Assembly (NCBI RefSeq): GCF_002368295.1
Contig: NZ_AP018248.1
Location: forward strand, 840,477 to 904,476
Length of the DNA stretch: 64,000 nt
Reading direction: 5' to 3'
From: Tolypothrix tenuis PCC 7101
Lineage (GTDB): Bacteria > Cyanobacteriota > Cyanobacteriia > Cyanobacteriales > Nostocaceae
Part shown: in pieces, positions 54,546 to 63,527 of the stretch
Layout of the letters: every line of letters begins with the position of its first letter
How positions within the stretch are numbered: the stretch's first letter is position 1
Notes under the pieces: model-generated
Database searches by the model: none
What the model was told of the DNA's origin: nothing
What the model saw: the letters and a program-made list of their open reading frames with translations, nothing else
Program-made: the position numbers and the translations under genes

Positions 54546-54761
54546 TTATTGGCCTTTTAAAGCTTTTCTAAAGTTGCGGCGATAGGATGGATTTGTCGCA
54601 AATAAAGCAGGCCACAACAGAGCTAAACCAATACGATTAGTCAAACTAGGTCTAAAGTTAGTGCGCTCAAAACCCTTCCAGAATTTCCAAGCGCCATATA
54701 CATAACCTGCAATTAGCCCAAAAATAATTAACTTAACAACCATTATTATTACTCCCAGCAC
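54546..54761 (-). CDS. Small one-helix membrane protein of cyanobacteria
   Basis: 71 residues. One membrane helix (MVVKLIIFGLIAGYVYGAW) is followed by a basic tail with aromatic residues (FWKGFERTNF; NPSYRRNFRKALKG). It has its own terminator and an ATG start (54761; the internal ATG 54743 is possible). I do not recognise the family. Confidence 0.65.
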   Translation of the reverse strand: MLGVIIMVVKLIIFGLIAGYVYGAWKFWKGFERTNFRPSLTNRIGLALLWPALFATNPSYRRNFRKALKGQ

Positions 54762-55334
54762 ATCTGACAGAATTTGAGTTAAGGATTTCTACACTATTTA
54801 AATAAGTGTTAACGAAAATCGCCAAGGAAAAACTATAATCTTCAGTTTTTGCTAGCTGTTTGCTGAACGATACTTCCATTATTCCAGTTTAGAGTAGCCT
54901 CTTGCAGAGTTGCTAGTACTGTGGCGTAAAATTCAAAATCCATAGGCTGTAGGCTTTTCATTGATTTTCAGGCAAAACCACAACAGATAATTTACAGGAC
55001 TTACGCAACTGGTACACCAAACTTCTGGTTTAAGAGTCAACAGTCAAGGGTCAAGGGTCAAAAATTCAGGTTTTTTGGACTGTTGACTCTTGACTCTTGA
55101 CAGCCTAAACGAGAAAAATGTGACACTTGCGTAAGTCCTAATTTATTTACTTGCCAGCTTAACTATAGGAATCATATTTGATTTGTGCGAAGCTATGTAT
55201 ACCTTGATTCTTGCTTCCACTGTTCTTTATAGGCATCAAGTCAGATAACAGTTAGCAACCATCTTTGATGCTCAAATTAAAAAATTCTCTAAAATTAGAT
55301 AAATCAGAAATGTTCATAATTATTTATAAAGCCT
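54762..55334. other. Spacer with a MITE-like element at 54995-55139
   Basis: Apart from the repeat element described separately, no gene is seen. This is the promoter region of the three-gene signalling operon that starts at 55335. Confidence 0.5.
54995..55139. mobile_element. 145-bp MITE-like element with 13-bp inverted ends
   Basis: AGGACTTACGCAA (54996-55008) and TTGCGTAAGTCCT (55127-55139) are perfect inverted repeats. TAATTTA lies on both sides (54988-54994; 55139-55145), fitting a target duplication. Inside, GTCAAGG/GTCAAGA heptamers face their complement, so the whole element folds back. AGGACTTACGCA ends are widespread in cyanobacterial spacers. Confidence 0.7.
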
Positions 55335-58295
55335 GTGCTACCTAATAGCGAAGCCGCAAGACTTGCAGCCCTCCGCCAGTACCAAATTCTCGATACAGAA
55401 CCAGAAGCAGCCTATGATAACTTGGCTAAGTTAGCAGCCTTTATTTGTGGTACTTCGATCGCTTTAGTCAATTTTATTGATGAAAACCGCCAATGGTTTA
55501 AAGCAAAATTAGGCTTAGATGTACCACAAATGCCTCGGAATGTAGGTTTATCCTATCTTTGCGTAGATCGAAGAGATTTTGTAGTTGTGCCGGATACATT
55601 AGCTGATGAAAAGTTAGCTAACAATCCAGTAGTCATTGCCTATCCCTTTGTCAGGTTTTATGCAGGTGTACCTTTGATTACTCCCCAGGGAGATATATTA
55701 GGAACTCTCTGTGTGCTAGATCAAGAACCACGACAATTAAACCCACAACAAATAGAAGCGCTGCAAGCTTTAGGTCGCCAGGTAATTGACCAATTAGAGT
55801 TAAGGCGTAATTTAGCAGAATTATCCCGTGTTTCTCTAGAACAACAGCGAGTCACAGCCGCGCTAGAACGAAGTCAGCAAGAACTGAAAGACTTTGTAGA
55901 AAATGCCAATGTCGGGATGCATTGGGTACAGGCTGATGGCACGATTCTCTGGGCAAATCAGGCAGAACTTGACCTTTTAGGCTACAAGCGCTCAGAGTAT
56001 ATTGGACACTCGATCGCGGAGTTTCATGTTGACCCAGAAGCGATCGCTGATATTATGCAACGGCTGAGTAATAAGGAAAATTTACAAAATTACGAAGCCC
56101 GGATGCGCTGTAAGGATGGCTCAATTCGCTATGTTGTGATTCACTCTAATGTATTGTGGGAAAACGGTGAATTTATCCATACACGCTGTTTTACCAGAGA
56201 TATTAGCGATGCCTATTGGCAAGCTACGCAACGCAAACAAGTAGAAGCAGCTTTAATCGAAAGCGATCGCCGTCTTAAAATAGCATTGCAAGCTGCTAAA
56301 CTTGGCTCTTGGGAGCATAATTTGCTCACAGGCGAGCTGTCAGTCTCTAACCAATGCAAGGCTAATTTTGGTCTAGGAGAGTTAGCTGAGTTTACCTATG
56401 ACACTTTACTGCAAGCTATTCATCCCGATGATCGCGCTTATATGCAAGAGTCTGTCAGACAAGCTCTAGCAAATCACAGCGATTATGAGGCAGAATATCG
56501 CAATATTTGGCCAGATGGCAGCATTCACTGGATACTAGCGCGAGGTGTGGGGATTTATGATGGTGATGGTCAGCCGACGCGGATGATTGGTGTCACACTT
56601 GACTTGACTGCACGTAAGCAAGCTGAGGAAGCATTACAGGCGAGTGAACTACGTTGGCAACTTGCCTTAACTGGCAACAATGATGGCATTTGGGATTGGA
56701 ATGTCAAAACCAATGAAGTCTTCTTTTCCCCGCGCTGGAAAGAAATGCTGGGTTATGCCGATCAAGAAATTCCTCATAATTTAGATGAATGGTCAAAACG
56801 AGTTCATCCTGAAGATTTAGATTGGGTATTAGCAGCAGTTCATGAGCATTTTGACAAAAAAACGCCATATTACGTGACTGAGCATCGCATTCAGTGCAAA
56901 GATGGCAACTATAAGTGGATTTTAGATCGGGGGCAAGCAGTTTGGGATAGTAACGGTGAAGTCGTGCGAATGGTCGGTTCCCATACCGATATTGACGATC
57001 GCAAACGGGCAGAAGAACAGATTAAAAAGCAAAATCAGCGATCGCAATTATTTTCGCAAATCATTGTCAAAATTCGTGACTCTCTCAAGATAGAAGAAAT
57101 TCTGCAAACCACAGTTACAGAGGTGCAAAAACTCCTACAATCTGACCGAGTTTTAATTTTCCGACTGTGGCCAGATGGTTCAGGAACAGTAGTGAAAGAA
57201 GCCGTGTTACCTGGTTGGCCTGTCGTGCTGGGACAAAAAATTATTGACCACTGCTTTCAGCAAAATTACTTAGAGAGATATCGCCAAGGTAGAGTCAGCA
57301 CCATTACAGATGTTGATCAAGCTAATATCCGAGACTGCCATAGAGCAATGCTGCACAAGTATGGTGTTAAATCTAACTTGGTAGTGCCGATTCTCAGTGG
57401 CGAGGGTATTTGGGGCTTGTTGATTGCTCATCAATGTAGTAGCCCTCGTGAATGGCACAGTCATGAACTGGATTTGTTACAGCAGCTAGCTAACCAAATT
57501 GGTATTGCTCTGTGGCAAGCTCAACTGTTAGAACAAGAAACCCGCCAACGGCAAGAACTAACTCGTTCCAATACCGAATTAGAACAGTTTGCTTATATTG
57601 CTTCCCATGATTTGCAAGAACCATTGCGGATGGTGACTAGTTACTTACAACTCCTAGAGCGTAGGTATAAAAGTCAGCTAGATACCCGTGCAGATGAGTT
57701 CATTAACTACGCTGTCGATGGGGCGCAGCGGATGCAAACTTTAATTAATGATTTGTTGAACTATTCCCGCGTCAGCACTAGGGGGCAACCCTTTAAATTA
57801 GTAGATTGTCATGCGGTTGTCGAAAAAGCGATCGCAAATCTGGAAGTAGCAATCAAAGAAAGCAATGCCGTAATTACCTGCGATCCTCTGCCGCAAATCA
57901 TGGCTGATACTACACAATTGGCACAAGTCTTTCAAAACCTGATTGCCAACGCCATCAAGTTTCACCGGGAGGAACCGCCCCAAATTCACATCCAAGCGCT
58001 CAAAAACACCATCGAGACAGCAACAGAAATTCCCCATCTCACCCCCACAGGAAACGAATGGTTATTCTCAGTGCGTGATAATGGAATTGGTGTAGAATCC
58101 CAGTATGCTGAACGAATTTTTGTAATTTTTCAGCGTTTGCACAGCAGAAGTAAGTATCCCGGTACTGGAATCGGGCTGGCTATTTGTAAGAAAATTATAG
58201 AACGCCACGGCGGTCAGATCTGGATGGAGTCAAAACCGGGCGAAGGCTCGATTTTTTACTTTACGATTCCAGATCAAACAGGTAAGCAATCGTGA
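55335..58295 (+). CDS. Cyanobacteriochrome-like sensor histidine kinase (GAF-PAS-PAS-PAS-GAF-HisKA-HATPase)
   Basis: A 986-residue soluble kinase: GAF 1 (residues ~5-155), three PAS domains (~175-300, ~308-430, ~433-560), a cyanobacteriochrome-type GAF (~575-735), phytochrome-class HisKA (H758 in ASHDLQEPLR) and HATPase (~855-980). The second GAF has DHCF with C640 and DCH with C668/H669, followed by NLVVPIL and GLLIAHQCSSPREW. In DXCF cyanobacteriochromes the Asp-x-Cys-Phe cysteine and the Cys-His chromophore cysteine lie 28 residues apart, as here. It should therefore bind a phycocyanobilin/phycoviolobilin chromophore and sense blue-green light. The kinase is the Cph1 type. Start GTG 55335. 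The stop overlaps the next gene (GTGA). Confidence 0.82.
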   Translation: MLPNSEAARLAALRQYQILDTEPEAAYDNLAKLAAFICGTSIALVNFIDENRQWFKAKLGLDVPQMPRNVGLSYLCVDRRDFVVVPDTLADEKLANNPVVIAYPFVRFYAGVPLITPQGDILGTLCVLDQEPRQLNPQQIEALQALGRQVIDQLELRRNLAELSRVSLEQQRVTAALERSQQELKDFVENANVGMHWVQADGTILWANQAELDLLGYKRSEYIGHSIAEFHVDPEAIADIMQRLSNKENLQNYEARMRCKDGSIRYVVIHSNVLWENGEFIHTRCFTRDISDAYWQATQRKQVEAALIESDRRLKIALQAAKLGSWEHNLLTGELSVSNQCKANFGLGELAEFTYDTLLQAIHPDDRAYMQESVRQALANHSDYEAEYRNIWPDGSIHWILARGVGIYDGDGQPTRMIGVTLDLTARKQAEEALQASELRWQLALTGNNDGIWDWNVKTNEVFFSPRWKEMLGYADQEIPHNLDEWSKRVHPEDLDWVLAAVHEHFDKKTPYYVTEHRIQCKDGNYKWILDRGQAVWDSNGEVVRMVGSHTDIDDRKRAEEQIKKQNQRSQLFSQIIVKIRDSLKIEEILQTTVTEVQKLLQSDRVLIFRLWPDGSGTVVKEAVLPGWPVVLGQKIIDHCFQQNYLERYRQGRVSTITDVDQANIRDCHRAMLHKYGVKSNLVVPILSGEGIWGLLIAHQCSSPREWHSHELDLLQQLANQIGIALWQAQLLEQETRQRQELTRSNTELEQFAYIASHDLQEPLRMVTSYLQLLERRYKSQLDTRADEFINYAVDGAQRMQTLINDLLNYSRVSTRGQPFKLVDCHAVVEKAIANLEVAIKESNAVITCDPLPQIMADTTQLAQVFQNLIANAIKFHREEPPQIHIQALKNTIETATEIPHLTPTGNEWLFSVRDNGIGVESQYAERIFVIFQRLHSRSKYPGTGIGLAICKKIIERHGGQIWMESKPGEGSIFYFTIPDQTGKQS

Positions 58296-58738
58296 ACAAT
58301 TTATCAGCAGTTATGCCTATTGAGGTTTTGCTAGTAGAAGATAATCCTGGCGATGCGTTACTTACACGCATCGCTCTGGAAGATAGCAAAATCTCAGTGA
58401 ACTTAAGTGTTGTTGAAGATGGGGTAGAAGCAATGGCATTCTTGCGAAAACAAGATAGATATGCTCATGTTCCTCATCCCGATATTGTCTTACTTGATTT
58501 AAACCTGCCAAAAAAAGACGGGCGGGAGGTATTAGCAGAAATTAAAGGTGACGAACATCTTAGACGCATTCCTGTCGTTGTGCTGACAACCTCCCAAGCT
58601 GAAGAAGATATTGTTAAAGCTTATAACCTAGCTGCAAACTGTTACATAACCAAGCCAGTGGACTTCGATCAATTTGTGAGAATTGTTCGTTCCATAGAGA
58701 ACTTTTGGTTTGCGGTTGTCAAATTGCCACCGGAGTAA
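58292..58738 (+). CDS. Rcp1-type response regulator
   Basis: A 148-residue stand-alone receiver domain of the phytochrome-partner (Rcp1) family. It has LLVEDNPGDALLTRIALE, phospho-acceptor D69 in VLLDLNLPKKDG, and the switch residues TTS and the lysine in ITKPVD. It is coupled to the upstream kinase by GTGA overlap (GTG 58292; ATG 58313 is possible). Rcp1 accepts phosphate from the Cph1 phytochrome, so this is the natural partner of H758 of the preceding protein. Confidence 0.9.
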   Translation: MNNLSAVMPIEVLLVEDNPGDALLTRIALEDSKISVNLSVVEDGVEAMAFLRKQDRYAHVPHPDIVLLDLNLPKKDGREVLAEIKGDEHLRRIPVVVLTTSQAEEDIVKAYNLAANCYITKPVDFDQFVRIVRSIENFWFAVVKLPPE

Positions 58739-58743
58739 CGCTA

Positions 58744-61026
58744 ATGACAGGTGAAAAGATTAAAGTCCTGTTAGTTGAAGATAACCCTGGTGATGTCCTC
58801 TTATTGCAGGAATTTTTACAGGATGTCACTGCAGCTGTAGTGGAATTGATGCCGGTTGAGCAACTTGATGAGGCATTAAACCATTTAGCTCGCGCCAGCT
58901 TTGACGTGATGCTTTTAGATCTCTCCTTACCAGATAGCCAGGGTTTAGAAACATTTATTAAAGCGCACAATCAAGCAAAATCAACTCCGATTATTGTCCT
59001 TACAGGGATTGCAGATGAAACTTTAGCATTAAAAGCGATGCAACAAGGCGCGCAAGATTATTTAGTTAAAGGGCAAGTCACAGGTGATTTGCTGGTACGC
59101 TCCATGCGTTATGCGATTGAGCGCCAAAGGATAGAAGATGCGCTCCGTCAAAGTGAAGAGCGATTTCGAGTCGCGCTGAAAAACTCACCCATCTTTGTGT
59201 TTAACCAAGACCTAGAATTACGTTATACCTGGGTTTATAACCCTGCTTTTGGGTTTACAGCCGAGGAAATGTTGGGTAAACGTGACTCAGAATTGATTCC
59301 CCTAGAAAGCGCCCACCATTTAACGGCGATGAAATTGGGTGTATTAGTGACGGGAGTAGGTACTAGAGATGAAGTATCAATTACAACTACCCAAGGCACC
59401 CGATATTATGACTTGACGGTAGAACCATTAAGAAACGAAGCACAACAGATTATAGGTATTACTTGCGCTTGTATAGATATTAGCGAACGTCAAGCAGCTT
59501 TAGAAGAACGCAAGCTCGCTGATGCCACAATCCGCGAACAAGCGGCATTGTTAGATATTACTACAGATGCGATTCTAGTCAGAGATTTAGAAAACAAAAT
59601 TCTCTTTTGGAACAAAGGCGCAGAAATCCTTTATGGTTGGTCGGCGGCGGAAGCTAAAGGCAAAAATGCCAGCGAACTGTTAGATAACGATGAACCGCAG
59701 TCAGATATGGAAGCAGCACTTTTGGAAGTGATCAATAAAGGTAAATGGCAAGGTGAGTTAACGAAACTTACCAAAGCTGGCAAAGAAATTTTAGTTGCTA
59801 GCCGTTGGAGTTTGGTATGTGATGAACAAGGTAAACCCAAATCAATTCTTACCGTTGACACAGATATTACCGAAAAGAAACGTTTAGAAGCGCAATTATT
59901 TCGTGCCCAACGTCTAGAAAGCATAGGTACCTTAGCTAGCGGCATTGCCCATGACCTAAACAACATCCTCACACCAATTTTGGCAGGAGCGCAACTCCTA
60001 CCCATGAAATTTCCCGATGTTGATCAACGAACTCGTCACTTGTTGGAAATTTTGGAAGTTAACGCTAAACGCGGCGCAGATTTAGTTAAGCAAGTGTTGT
60101 CATTTGCACGGGGTGTAGAAGGTAAGCGCATTAATCTGCAAATCAGACATTTGATTGTAGAAGTTTCTAAAATACTGAAAGAAACATTTCCTAAATCAAT
60201 TCAAGTCTCAACTGATTTGTCAAAAGACTTGTGGATAGTGTCTGGCGATGGAACACAAATTCATCAGGTGTTAATGAATCTCTGCGTTAATGCACGTGAT
60301 GCTATGCCTAATGGGGGTAGTTTATCCATCTGTGCTACAAATTTGTATATTGATGAAAATTATGCTCGCATGAACCTGGAAGCCAAAGTAGGCCCTTATA
60401 TAGTGATTACTGTTACTGATACAGGAGCAGGTATTCCAGAAGAAAATTTAGATAGAATCTTCGAGCCATTCTTTACCACAAAAGAAGTAGGACAAGGTAC
60501 AGGCTTAGGTTTGTCTACAGTTATAGGAATTATTAAAAGCCACGGTGGTTTTATCACAGTCCATAGCGAAAAAGGTGTAGGCACAAGCTTTGAAGTATAT
60601 TTACCAGCAGTTGAGGGCGTAGAAACACTGAAAGCAGACAATGCCAAAATCGCTACCGCAAATGGTGAAACGATTATGATTGTTGAGGATGAACCTGCTA
60701 TTCAGGAAATTACCAAAACATCCCTCGAAACTCATAACTATAAAACCATTGTCGCTAGTGATGGCATTGAAGCGATCGCAGTTTACGCGAAACACATGGA
60801 TCAAATCAGTGTCGTACTCATGGATTTGATGCTACCTTCCCTCGACGGCTTAACCGCCATCCGCACCTTGAAAAAAATCAACCCCAAAGTCAAAATTATC
60901 GCCACCAGCGGCTTGATGTCTAGCAACAAACTAGAAGCAGTCGCCAACAGTGGTGTGACAACCTTCTTACCCAAACCATACACCATTAATGAATTGTTGC
61001 TGACGTTGCAGAGGGTGATTGCGTAG
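58744..61026 (+). CDS. Hybrid histidine kinase (receiver-PAS-PAS-HisKA-HATPase-receiver)
   Basis: A 760-residue protein. Receiver 1 lies at ~5-125 (D59 in LLDLSLPD), followed by two PAS domains (~135-380), HisKA (H403 in SGIAHDLNN), HATPase (~490-620, GQGTGLGLSTV) and receiver 2 (~640-758, D694 in LMDLMLPSLDG). It starts at ATG 58744 with GGAG 8 bp upstream, 5 bp after the Rcp1 gene; the frame is open further up but overlaps it. It probably acts as the next step in the relay. A repeat cluster begins directly after its stop. Confidence 0.9.
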   Translation: MTGEKIKVLLVEDNPGDVLLLQEFLQDVTAAVVELMPVEQLDEALNHLARASFDVMLLDLSLPDSQGLETFIKAHNQAKSTPIIVLTGIADETLALKAMQQGAQDYLVKGQVTGDLLVRSMRYAIERQRIEDALRQSEERFRVALKNSPIFVFNQDLELRYTWVYNPAFGFTAEEMLGKRDSELIPLESAHHLTAMKLGVLVTGVGTRDEVSITTTQGTRYYDLTVEPLRNEAQQIIGITCACIDISERQAALEERKLADATIREQAALLDITTDAILVRDLENKILFWNKGAEILYGWSAAEAKGKNASELLDNDEPQSDMEAALLEVINKGKWQGELTKLTKAGKEILVASRWSLVCDEQGKPKSILTVDTDITEKKRLEAQLFRAQRLESIGTLASGIAHDLNNILTPILAGAQLLPMKFPDVDQRTRHLLEILEVNAKRGADLVKQVLSFARGVEGKRINLQIRHLIVEVSKILKETFPKSIQVSTDLSKDLWIVSGDGTQIHQVLMNLCVNARDAMPNGGSLSICATNLYIDENYARMNLEAKVGPYIVITVTDTGAGIPEENLDRIFEPFFTTKEVGQGTGLGLSTVIGIIKSHGGFITVHSEKGVGTSFEVYLPAVEGVETLKADNAKIATANGETIMIVEDEPAIQEITKTSLETHNYKTIVASDGIEAIAVYAKHMDQISVVLMDLMLPSLDGLTAIRTLKKINPKVKIIATSGLMSSNKLEAVANSGVTTFLPKPYTINELLLTLQRVIA

Positions 61027-61165
61027 GTGAGGGATTGGGGATTGGGGACTGGGAAAAAGCAGGGGGGCAGGGAGCAGGGAGCATGGGGGAACAATCACAA
61101 ACACCAATTACCAATTACCTATTACCTATTACCCTATTACCCAATGCCCAATGCCCAATGCCCCA
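61027..61165 (+). repeat. Composite heptamer cluster beginning at the hybrid-kinase stop
   Basis: GGGGATT/GGGGACT, the gcagggagcaggg block, TTACCAA/TTACCTA units, then CCCAATG (about five). Third near-copy of the composite seen at 53121 and 53572. Confidence 0.9.
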
Positions 61166-61173
61166 TGCCCTTT

Positions 61174-61704
61174 TCACCGCAAAATATAAAGAGAATCATC
61201 CGGTTGCCATTGGTCGCGGGGGAGGGTGTAGTAGACTACATCATGACCGTAGTAGCTGGTATGCTTTTGATAATTCATCCCTAGCTTTTGAATGACACGC
61301 ACTGAACCAATGTTTTCTGGATGTGCGATCGCAACTATCCGATCTAACTTTACTTCCCAAAAACCATATTTTAAAGTGGCTTGTGCTGCTTCTGTGGCTA
61401 TACCCATATACCAAAAAGACTTGTCAAACACATAACCTAGTTCAACTTCCGGCGTATCTGCTAAAAAATCCAATCCACAACGCCCAATCATTTTGCCAGT
61501 TTCTTTGTGTATTACTGCCCACATACCAAAGTTGTTTTCTTCCCATTGTTTAATATGTCTGTATAAACTAGTCTGTGTTTGCTCTGCTGTTCGGGGTACC
61601 AGATATTTCATAATTTCCGCATCGCTGTAGATACGAAACAAGTCATCAAAATCAGCCAACGTTAAGTGTCTTAATCGCAGACGCAAAGTTTCTATTTCAG
61701 GCAT
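61174..61704 (-). CDS. RimJ/RimL-type GNAT acetyltransferase
   Basis: About 176 residues. The N-terminal ETLRLRLRHLTLADFDDLF matches the ETxRLxLR opening of RimJ/RimL-like GNATs. The acetyl-CoA site follows in the Q/R-x-x-G-x-A region (IATEAAQATLKYGF), then HPENIGSVRVIQKLGM. Such enzymes acetylate protein N-termini or small amines. ATG 61704 is chosen; the frame extends to TTG 61740 with no conserved residues. It ends next to a repeat cluster. Confidence 0.85.
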   Translation of the reverse strand: MPEIETLRLRLRHLTLADFDDLFRIYSDAEIMKYLVPRTAEQTQTSLYRHIKQWEENNFGMWAVIHKETGKMIGRCGLDFLADTPEVELGYVFDKSFWYMGIATEAAQATLKYGFWEVKLDRIVAIAHPENIGSVRVIQKLGMNYQKHTSYYGHDVVYYTLPRDQWQPDDSLYILR

Positions 61705-62136
61705 AGTTTTACAAGGCAAAATTAATTTGATGGCTGGCAAACAAAATACTTATAGATGTGTCATTGCGAATGAAACGACGCAATATCTAGGGCTTGGAGT
61801 TCCTTCCCTGATGATAATGTTCAGTTAAGAACAGTTATTTATTGGCAAAAATGAGGTAGATGAGCAAGTAAAATCTTCTTTGCTCACCATATTTTATATC
61901 TTTTAAGTTAAATTTTATTGCCTTGAATCACACATAAAATAATTTCAAAGTAATTGCTGTTTACCATCAGTGAAATACTCAAGCTCAAACACATCTAAGC
62001 ACATTAAATTTCATGAGTTTCCTGTGATATAGGCTTCTTGCCTAGCCAAGGTTACAAATTTGCCGATTACCCCTCATCTAATTACGAATTACGTAGCGCT
62101 TTGCGCTTCCCGCAGGGTATTACGAATTAGTACTTA
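61705..62136. other. Spacer with a short dispersed repeat at 62081-62129
   Basis: ATTACGAATTA occurs twice (about 62081 and 62119), flanking cgtagcgctttgcgcttcccgc. The flanking direct repeat resembles a target duplication around a small insert. No gene was found. Confidence 0.5.
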
Positions 62137-62376
62137 TCACCACCAGCTATATTCCAATTCTCCTGTTTGAATTTTGTCCCAAATATGTTCTCTGCAAATA
62201 ACTAGCTTCTCAAATGTAATTTGAATATTTCTCCGCATTGCGATTTTAATACACTCCATTTCCTGCTTCGAGAGCTTGCCATCTGCCACAGCACGCTCAA
62301 CAATAATTCTCAGGTGGTTGATATCTTCGAGTTCGTCAGGTGATAAAGGCTGATAGTTAAATCGCTTGAATTCCAT
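62137..62376 (-). CDS. Small cyanobacterial protein, unknown function
   Basis: 79 residues, predicted helical: FKRFNYQPLSPDELEDINHL, then IVERAVADGKLSKQEMECIK, and an aromatic tail (ELEYSWW). The segment EMECIKIAMRRN resembles EF-like or TerB-like small helical proteins only loosely. ATG 62376 is preceded by an A/T-rich leader. Conserved look but no assigned family. Confidence 0.6.
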   Translation of the reverse strand: MEFKRFNYQPLSPDELEDINHLRIIVERAVADGKLSKQEMECIKIAMRRNIQITFEKLVICREHIWDKIQTGELEYSWW

Positions 62377-62587
62377 AGTTTGTCTGCGTCTACCGAATTT
62401 CCTTGAATTTGTTAAGCTTGTAAATTGGCTACGCGCTTAACGGTGTCATGCTATGGGAATTTTTTAGTGAACTCATCACCAAACTTGATCAATACCCATA
62501 GCGAGAGAAAACCAAACTGCAATATAGCTTTTTTACCATAACTATACTGAGAATTTGACGAATTTCTTAAGGAGTAGTACAGACATA

Positions 62588-63307
62588 ATGTCTAAAAAGC
62601 CTTCCCAAAGCGATTTTTTTAGCTTACAAACCTCTTCAGATAAATGGCAGCAGATGGTAACACAAGTTACATATCGTTTCAATCGCCAGTACGAGAATCA
62701 ACCTTTTGAATTACCCGCCGAAGTTGAAGCGATGCCCATATATAGGGACTGGATTAGTGGTACATTACCAGGAAAAATTGCTTCTCACTTCTGGGAAATC
62801 GGGCAACCGCAAAAGAATCAACATTGTTTAGACATTGGTTGCGGTGTCAGCTTTCTCATCTATCCTTGGCGAGATTGGCAAGCATATTTTTATGGGCAAG
62901 AAGTTAGTGTCATAGCACGAGATACCCTCAATTCCCGGGGTTCGCAATTAAACTCAAAGTTATTTAAAGGCGTGGAGTTAGGCCCAGCTCATCAATTAAA
63001 GTATTCTCAAGCTATTTTTGATATAGCGATCGCAACAGGATTCAGCTGCTATTTTCCTTTAGATTATTGGACTGCTGTATTGTCGGAAGTCAAACGAGTC
63101 CTCAAACCTGGCGGACAGTTTGTATTTGACATCCTCAATCCCGAACAGCCTTTAGCAGAAGATTGGGCAGTTTTAGAAACTTATTTAGGTGCAGAAGTAT
63201 TTCTCGAGTCGATAGCAGACTGGGAAAAAACAATTAAAGCCTCTGGCGCTAAAATCGTCACCCGCAAGTCAGGGGAATTGTTTGATTTATACAAAGTGAG
63301 GTTTTGA
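62588..63307 (+). CDS. Class I SAM-dependent methyltransferase
   Basis: 239 residues. The SAM-binding motif I is CLDIGCGVSFLIYPW, followed by an acidic motif, and motif VKRVLKPGGQFVFDILN marks motif post-I and beta 5. The substrate is unknown. ATG 62588 is preferred because AAGGAG lies 13 bp upstream; a TTG at 62555 is in frame. The C-terminus ends LFDLYKVRF. A long heptamer cluster follows at once. Confidence 0.8.
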   Translation: MSKKPSQSDFFSLQTSSDKWQQMVTQVTYRFNRQYENQPFELPAEVEAMPIYRDWISGTLPGKIASHFWEIGQPQKNQHCLDIGCGVSFLIYPWRDWQAYFYGQEVSVIARDTLNSRGSQLNSKLFKGVELGPAHQLKYSQAIFDIAIATGFSCYFPLDYWTAVLSEVKRVLKPGGQFVFDILNPEQPLAEDWAVLETYLGAEVFLESIADWEKTIKASGAKIVTRKSGELFDLYKVRF

Positions 63308-63311
63308 AGTG

Positions 63312-63476
63312 GTGATTGGTAATGGGTAATGGGTAATGGGTAATTGGTAATGGGTAATTGGTAATTGGTAATTGGTAATTGGTAATAATAATTTCCCTTT
63401 TTTTCCTTTTCCCCTTTCCCCTTTCCCCCTCATCCCCAGTCCCCAGTCCCTAGTCCCCAGTCCCCAACCCCCAATC
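63312..63476 (+). repeat. Heptamer cluster (GGTAATG/GGTAATT, then CCCCAGT/CCCTAGT)
   Basis: About ten GGTAATK units are followed by a poly-pyrimidine tract and about seven CCCCAGT-type units, filling the spacer before the ABC transporter gene. Confidence 0.92.
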
Positions 63477-63527
63477 CCTCCCCAGAGATAGCGTAATGCG
63501 TAGGTAGTTAACTATAATGCTCTTACT

